A stretch of 64,000 nt of DNA, from NCBI GenBank assembly GCA_032209605.1, contig JASFXZ010000018.1, positions 2,173,904 through 2,237,903 of the forward strand. The letters are read 5' to 3'. The DNA is from Mactromeris polynyma (Eukaryota; Mollusca; Bivalvia; Venerida; Mactridae). The notes below the pieces were generated by a model. It searched no databases. It saw only the letters and a program-made list of their open reading frames with translations, and was not told where the DNA came from. Below are positions 60,401-64,000 of this stretch, piece after piece (position 1 is the stretch's first letter; every line of letters begins with the position of its first letter). The translations under genes and the position numbers were made by a program.

Positions 60401-61940
60401 CCATCTCAATCATGAAACCGTAGTATGTTCATGGTCCAGTTTTTCTTCTTCTGTATATTATCAGACCACTGCACAACTAAAACCGACTTTCTCCAGTACC
60501 AACGATTGTTTTGTATAGAAGTTTCACGGTCAATTACGTCTTACTTAAAATTCTGAACCATAACATATCGTCAGCCATTATTACAACATTTTGCAAAACA
60601 TAATTATATATAGCATGACCTAGTTTACTGATTGACAGAAACATGAACACATGTTCGTGACCAAACTAATAAGAAACTGGCAGATTAACGATTGAATATG
60701 GTGCATTACTTGTTATTAAAGAATAAAGTCGAGTTATGTACAAGTGCAGTGATAGCAAGTTTATACGTTATGAACACCCCGTATCAGTCTGGACACACCT
60801 GATTGTACAGTGACAGCATGTTTATACGTTACACCCCGTATCAGTCTGGACACACCTGATTGTACAGTGATAGCAAGTTTATACGTTATGAACACCCCGT
60901 ATCAGTCTGGACACAACATATTGTACAGTGATAGCATGTTTATACGTTATGAACACCCCGTATCAGTCTGGACACACCAGATTGTACAGTGATAGCATGT
61001 TTATACGTTATGAACACTCCGTATCAGTCTGGACACACCTGATTGTACAGTGATAGCAAGTTTATACGTTATGAACACCCCGTATCAGTCTGGACACAAC
61101 ATATTGTACAGTGATAGCAAGTTTATACGTTATGAACACCCCGTATCAGTCTGGACACACCAGATTGTACAGTGACAGCAAGTTTATACGTTATGAACAC
61201 CCCGTATCAGTCAGGACACACCAGATTGTACAATGATAGCAAGTTTATACGTTATGAACACCCCGTATCAGTCTGGACACACCAGATTGTACAGTGATAG
61301 CATGTTTATACGTTACACCCCGTATCAGTCTGGACACACCAGATTGTACAGTGACAGCATGTTTATACGTTATGAACACCCCGTATCAGTCTGGACACAC
61401 CAGATTGTACAGTGACAGCATGTTTATACGTTATGAACACCCCGTATCAGTCTGGACACACCAGATTGTACAGTGACAGCATGTTTATACGTTACACCCC
61501 GTATCAGTCTGGACACACCAGATTGTACAGTGATAGCATGTTTATACGTTATGAACACCCCGTATCAGTCTGGACACACCAGATTGTACAGTGACAGCAA
61601 GTTTATACGTTATGAACACCCCGTATCAGTCTGGGCACAACATATTGTACAGTGATAGCATGTTTATACGTTATGAACACCCCGTATCAGTCTGGACACA
61701 CCATATTGTACAATCATATACTCACATGCGTGCAGGAAACCGCTTGTATTGTATAATACATACATCATGTTATAACATATAATAAATGTACCGATACTCA
61801 AATAATTAAAACTAAAAAACTAAACCTCTTGATTTTGTTTCTTTAGAAAGTTCCAGTTCCACTCTTCCGGTGACTACTTGTCCCGGGTAAAACACACCCT
61901 GTTGATTATCCAAAATGATTTGATAAAGATCTTTTCCCAT
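54238..61940 (-). CDS. ARRDC: Arrestin-domain-containing protein (alpha-arrestin), 7 exons, 405 residues
   Basis: Minus-strand exons 61940-61826, 59996-59862, 59564-59341, 57727-57545, 56215-56033, 55483-55285 and 54416-54238 join without frame breaks (phases 1,1,0,0,0,1) into 405 codons plus stop. Alpha-arrestins are cytosolic adaptors that bind membrane proteins and recruit HECT ubiquitin ligases of the NEDD4 family through PPxY motifs for endocytosis. Visible: N-terminal arrestin fold (residues 1-155; VFYPGQVVTGRVELEL, WTET, KYTYPFSFQLPPGVPSSYE), the KTLCCLCC segment and GYVPGE opening the C-terminal fold (from about 175), IPAVPPSFLLGCNIIDIQY, and a disordered tail with one PPPSY motif and FAPVYTYYNW near the end. 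Length and order fit the ARRDC2/3/4-TXNIP group; only one clear PPxY is seen where these often have two. The start has a good context (AACATGG). Confidence 0.95.
55285..55483 (-). CDS. ARRDC: ARRDC exon 6 with PPxY motif
   Basis: 199 nt, acceptor TGATTTCAG, donor CTCC|GTAAGT. Encodes the last arrestin strand (LNVPLEVVIGSIPL) and SAPPPSYDNTV. Confidence 0.94.
55618..55725. repeat. Possible pogo/Tigger-type transposon fragment
   Basis: AAAACCTCAATAATAAGACC with GTCTTCTTATTGAGATTG forms a near inverted repeat of the accounting-type AACCTCNATNA ends of pogo-like elements. In ARRDC intron 5. Similar fragments are near 42915-43005 and 62425-62545. Confidence 0.4.
56033..56215 (-). CDS. ARRDC: ARRDC exon 5
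   Basis: 183 nt, acceptor CGTTTCACAG, donor ACT|GTAAGT. Encodes the C-terminal arrestin strands with LHIPAVPPSFLLGCNIID. Confidence 0.94.
56276..56500 (+). repeat. Dispersed repeat, related to 47036-47245
   Basis: Shares GGTGGTCTCCCTT, ATCTGCCATTGTTACC and TTGTGAAGGCAGTGC with the copy upstream of the P4HA-type gene. In ARRDC intron 4. Confidence 0.45.
57201..57466 (+). repeat. 265-bp dispersed repeat, uninterrupted copy
   Basis: From GCAGCCGTACTAACATG to TTTTTTCAAGATATTTCT it matches 63397-63690 over its whole length with about 85 percent identity by eye, including AACGTTTGTAACCTTGACGC. It carries the empty MITE target site GCAGCC once. In ARRDC intron 4. Confidence 0.88.
57545..57727 (-). 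CDS. ARRDC: ARRDC exon 4
   Basis: 183 nt, acceptor TTTTTTCCAG, donor ATG|GTAAGC. Encodes KTLCCLCCESDPISA and GYVPGECIYFRAEINNQS. Confidence 0.94.
57775..57845 (+). repeat. tRNA-like SINE fragment
   Basis: B-box-like CCGGATTTGATTCCCGGG followed by GGCAGGTCCTGG. No intact A-box. In ARRDC intron 3. Confidence 0.35.
57846..59340 (-). other. ARRDC intron 3, remaining part
   Basis: No exon, RNA gene or tandem repeat was seen. Confidence 0.4.
59341..59564 (-). CDS. ARRDC: ARRDC exon 3
   Basis: 224 nt, acceptor GTTTTACAG, donor GCG|GTTAGT. Encodes GKYTYPFSFQLPPG and RMITVVNLFDLNTRP. Confidence 0.93.
59862..59996 (-). CDS. ARRDC: ARRDC exon 2
   Basis: 135 nt, acceptor TATATTTCAG, donor AAAG|GTAATT. 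Encodes IHLDFHGYSDVHWTET and ETYFQTKMCLYGK. Confidence 0.92.
60736..61711. repeat. 61-bp minisatellite, about 16 copies
   Basis: Unit TACAGTGATAGCAAGTTTAT plus ACGTTATGAACACCCCGTAT plus CAGTCTGGACACACCTGATTG. Some units lack four bases (GTTACACCCC for GTTATGAACACCCC), and CTGATTG, CAGATTG and CATATTG variants intermix. In ARRDC intron 1. Confidence 0.95.
61826..61940 (-). CDS. ARRDC: ARRDC exon 1
   Basis: Starts MGKDLYQIILDNQQ; donor AGAG|GTTTAG, phase 1. Confidence 0.9.
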
Positions 61941-63235
61941 GTTTGTTATTTTGTTTATGTATAAAAATAAAATTCCGCCTTAGTTTCGATATACCGTTGA
62001 GAATACTGTCACACTATCTATGTGCGATTAAATGGAGACTGATCATTTGCATTATTCTGAAAATCAAATCGATAATTGAACAAACGCTTGGGTGTTACTA
62101 TTCAGCAAACGCCACTAACTGTTTAAATATTAATTCAATCCAATTGCATTTAAACAGACTAAGTAATACGAGTCGGATATTTGAACAAAGCAAATACATT
62201 GTACTTATTTACTACGATAGCATTTATGAAATGTTTTATCGTATATACGTGGGTCCAGTGTATAATCGATCTAACATTGTGAATTAACCAATGCATGGTA
62301 CGGTACCATATTATACGTTTATTGGTACAATCTGCACGCACAGTGCCATACATTTGACCAAAATAAAAATAAATATGATATGGCCAAGACAACATATATG
62401 TTACACATACACTATCAAACATGGAATACAGTTAAACTTCGATAACTGAAACAGGCGACAACCCACGTTAAACTTCGATAACTCGAGGACGTTGGGGTCC
62501 GTCCGAAAAGCTCGAGTGATCCGATATTTCGAGTGACCCAGAGTTTCCATCATGTCCTTTTAGTGTTTTGTTATGAAATGCCTTATTTTCATAGTTTTTC
62601 ACACTTGTACCTGTTGTTTCATAGAATCATATTTCTAGTTACTACATTTTCTCATTAAAATAAAAGTAAAGTCAAATTCTTAGTAAGAGTAGTACACTTG
62701 CATTACTTATTGTTGGTTTACAGACGAAAGAAAGTTCATGAATATACGTGTTCAATCAGGATGTTTGCTTCACGCTTGCACCGTTATATTTATGCGTCAT
62801 GGAAATCGCTCCTAAGTTGCACGAATTCCGGCGAATAGGGAAGATTGAAAAATTCGTAGTGGTTCGCCATGTAACAGAGAGTTCCATTACAAAAATGTCA
62901 TGGCCCTCCCGCGAATAGAGGAGCACTGCCCCGAATCACCAGGACTCCAACAAGAACCCTGTACGAATTATGAGGAATGTCCATGATTTCTACGTTCGTA
63001 CCCATTCGCCACCCAAAGTCGTGATGGTGGGACTTAGGCTTAAATTGAAATGCCAATGTTACAACAATACTGGGTAAAACCAATTCAAACAATGAATGTT
63101 CAGATGAGCCAGACACATCTTTAATTAGCCAACACATTGTCACATTGTTCACATTGTTCTATCGTCGTTAAGTTCAGTAGAACTGCTTTTGATGCAACTA
63201 GATTATGCGATGTATCAGTACAGTAATTTTTCGGC
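61941..63235. other. 5' flank of the ARRDC gene
   Basis: No second coding exon was found. It should contain the ARRDC promoter and any 5' UTR exon, but no TATA box or other element can be fixed by eye. Two AACTTCGATAACT repeats near 62430-62480 look like a pogo/Tigger fragment. Confidence 0.35.
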
Positions 63236-63241
63236 GCAGCC

Positions 63242-63396
63242 CAGGGCCGTAAATTACATGGAGGCATGTAGGCAGTTGCCTCCTATTGCGGGCTGAAAAA
63301 AAATCATTTTTTGTCTAAAAAGGGTCCAAATTTATTTTCGCCTTGCTCCGCTCGGCGGGGTGCCTCCCCTTACATGGGAGGCAATTTACGGCCCTG
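63242..63396 (-). mobile_element. 155-bp MITE with CAGGGCCGTAAATT ends, copy 2
   Basis: Inverted copy of the element at 52217-52372, about 90 percent alike by eye. Flanked by GCAGCC direct repeats (63236-63241 and 63397-63402). It sits inside a dispersed repeat whose other copy (57201) has GCAGCC only once. Confidence 0.93.
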
Positions 63397-63690
63397 GCAG
63401 CCGTACTAACATGGTTTTGCTTTTTGCATATCAGTGTTGTGTAAACCAATCAAATATTGCGTTAACCACCAAGGCAATTTCTCTTCAACAGAACAACGTT
63501 TGTAACCTTGACGCGGATTGGTTAACCTTTCGATAAAGGGTACGTTACCTTACCGAAACCCACTGTATCGGTGAATTTACCGAAATCCATTTTAGATCAG
63601 TAGTGACCAACAATCGAAACATCCTGGATTTTTTATCTTACACAACAAATCTTAACCTTTAAATTGCGCCGACCATCTTTTTTCAAGATA
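63397..63690 (+). repeat. 265-290-bp dispersed repeat, MITE-interrupted copy
   Basis: Matches 57201-57466. The MITE at 63242-63396 is inserted at its left side. Confidence 0.85.
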
Positions 63691-64000
63691 CTTCTTGTTA
63701 AATATCGGTAAGTTTATTACAGTGTCGCCATTTTGAATCTTAGTTGAATAGAAATACATACACAAGAATAGGAATGGCCCAAAATGTCACAGTCGCGACC
63801 TATCAGCAAAATATGCGGTCTCAATAGGTTGCAGTAATGTAACATAGTGGCCCTCATGTATAATTAATCATGCATGTTGATTATTGTTCAACTGAGTGCA
63901 GTTTTGAAATATATTTCATTTCACCGACTTATATTAGCATGTACAAACTGGCAGCGAAACAAGACTCTACCATTAAGTCTTTGTGGCAGAGGTTATTTGC

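Noticed and set aside
62898..63152. 84-codon minus-strand ORF near the right end
   Set aside because: No recognisable domain or splice partner; isolated in repeat-rich flank.

Overview
The window is eukaryotic genomic DNA: AT-rich, full of short phase-compatible exons with GT-AG borders, minisatellite-packed introns, tRNA-derived SINE-like repeats, small inverted-repeat transposons and a decayed LINE. The mix of a large extracellular receptor with six-cysteine modules, a collagen-type prolyl 4-hydroxylase, an alpha-arrestin and molluscan-style SINE tails suggests an invertebrate, most likely a lophotrochozoan and plausibly a bivalve or gastropod mollusc. The species cannot be fixed from sequence alone.

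Layout. (1) 1-34880, + strand: the 3' part of one large gene. I could join 21 coding exons (4372-34880) with unbroken reading frame and consistent intron phases, giving 1385 residues: two LDL-receptor class A repeats, about twenty six-cysteine EB/EGF-like modules, a short unique region that may be SEA-like, one calcium-binding-type EGF domain, one transmembrane helix and a charged cytoplasmic tail. Its 5' end lies before the window. More than a third of this locus is tandem repeat, and three arrays start inside the last bases of an exon and copy its 5' splice site 20-40 times. (2) 34881-39976: intergenic, with a SINE-like repeat, an unassigned minus-strand ORF and a 5'-truncated, mutated LINE reverse transcriptase. 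(3) 39977-44798, +: mitochondrial ATP synthase subunit g in three exons. (4) 44799-48306: intergenic repeats. (5) 48307-51547, +: a two-exon prolyl 4-hydroxylase alpha-type dioxygenase with all catalytic residues. (6) 51548-54237: small inverted-repeat elements and a tRNA-like SINE. (7) 61940-54238, - strand: a complete seven-exon arrestin-domain-containing protein of 405 residues. (8) 61941-64000: flanking DNA with a second copy of the CAGGGCCG inverted-repeat element nested in a dispersed repeat.

The four genes show no functional linkage and are ordinary animal gene neighbours. The most unusual signal is the set of minisatellites seeded at 5' splice sites of the receptor gene, together with two fused exons holding exactly five and six modules. 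All exon borders are read by eye from splice consensus and frame, without transcript evidence.
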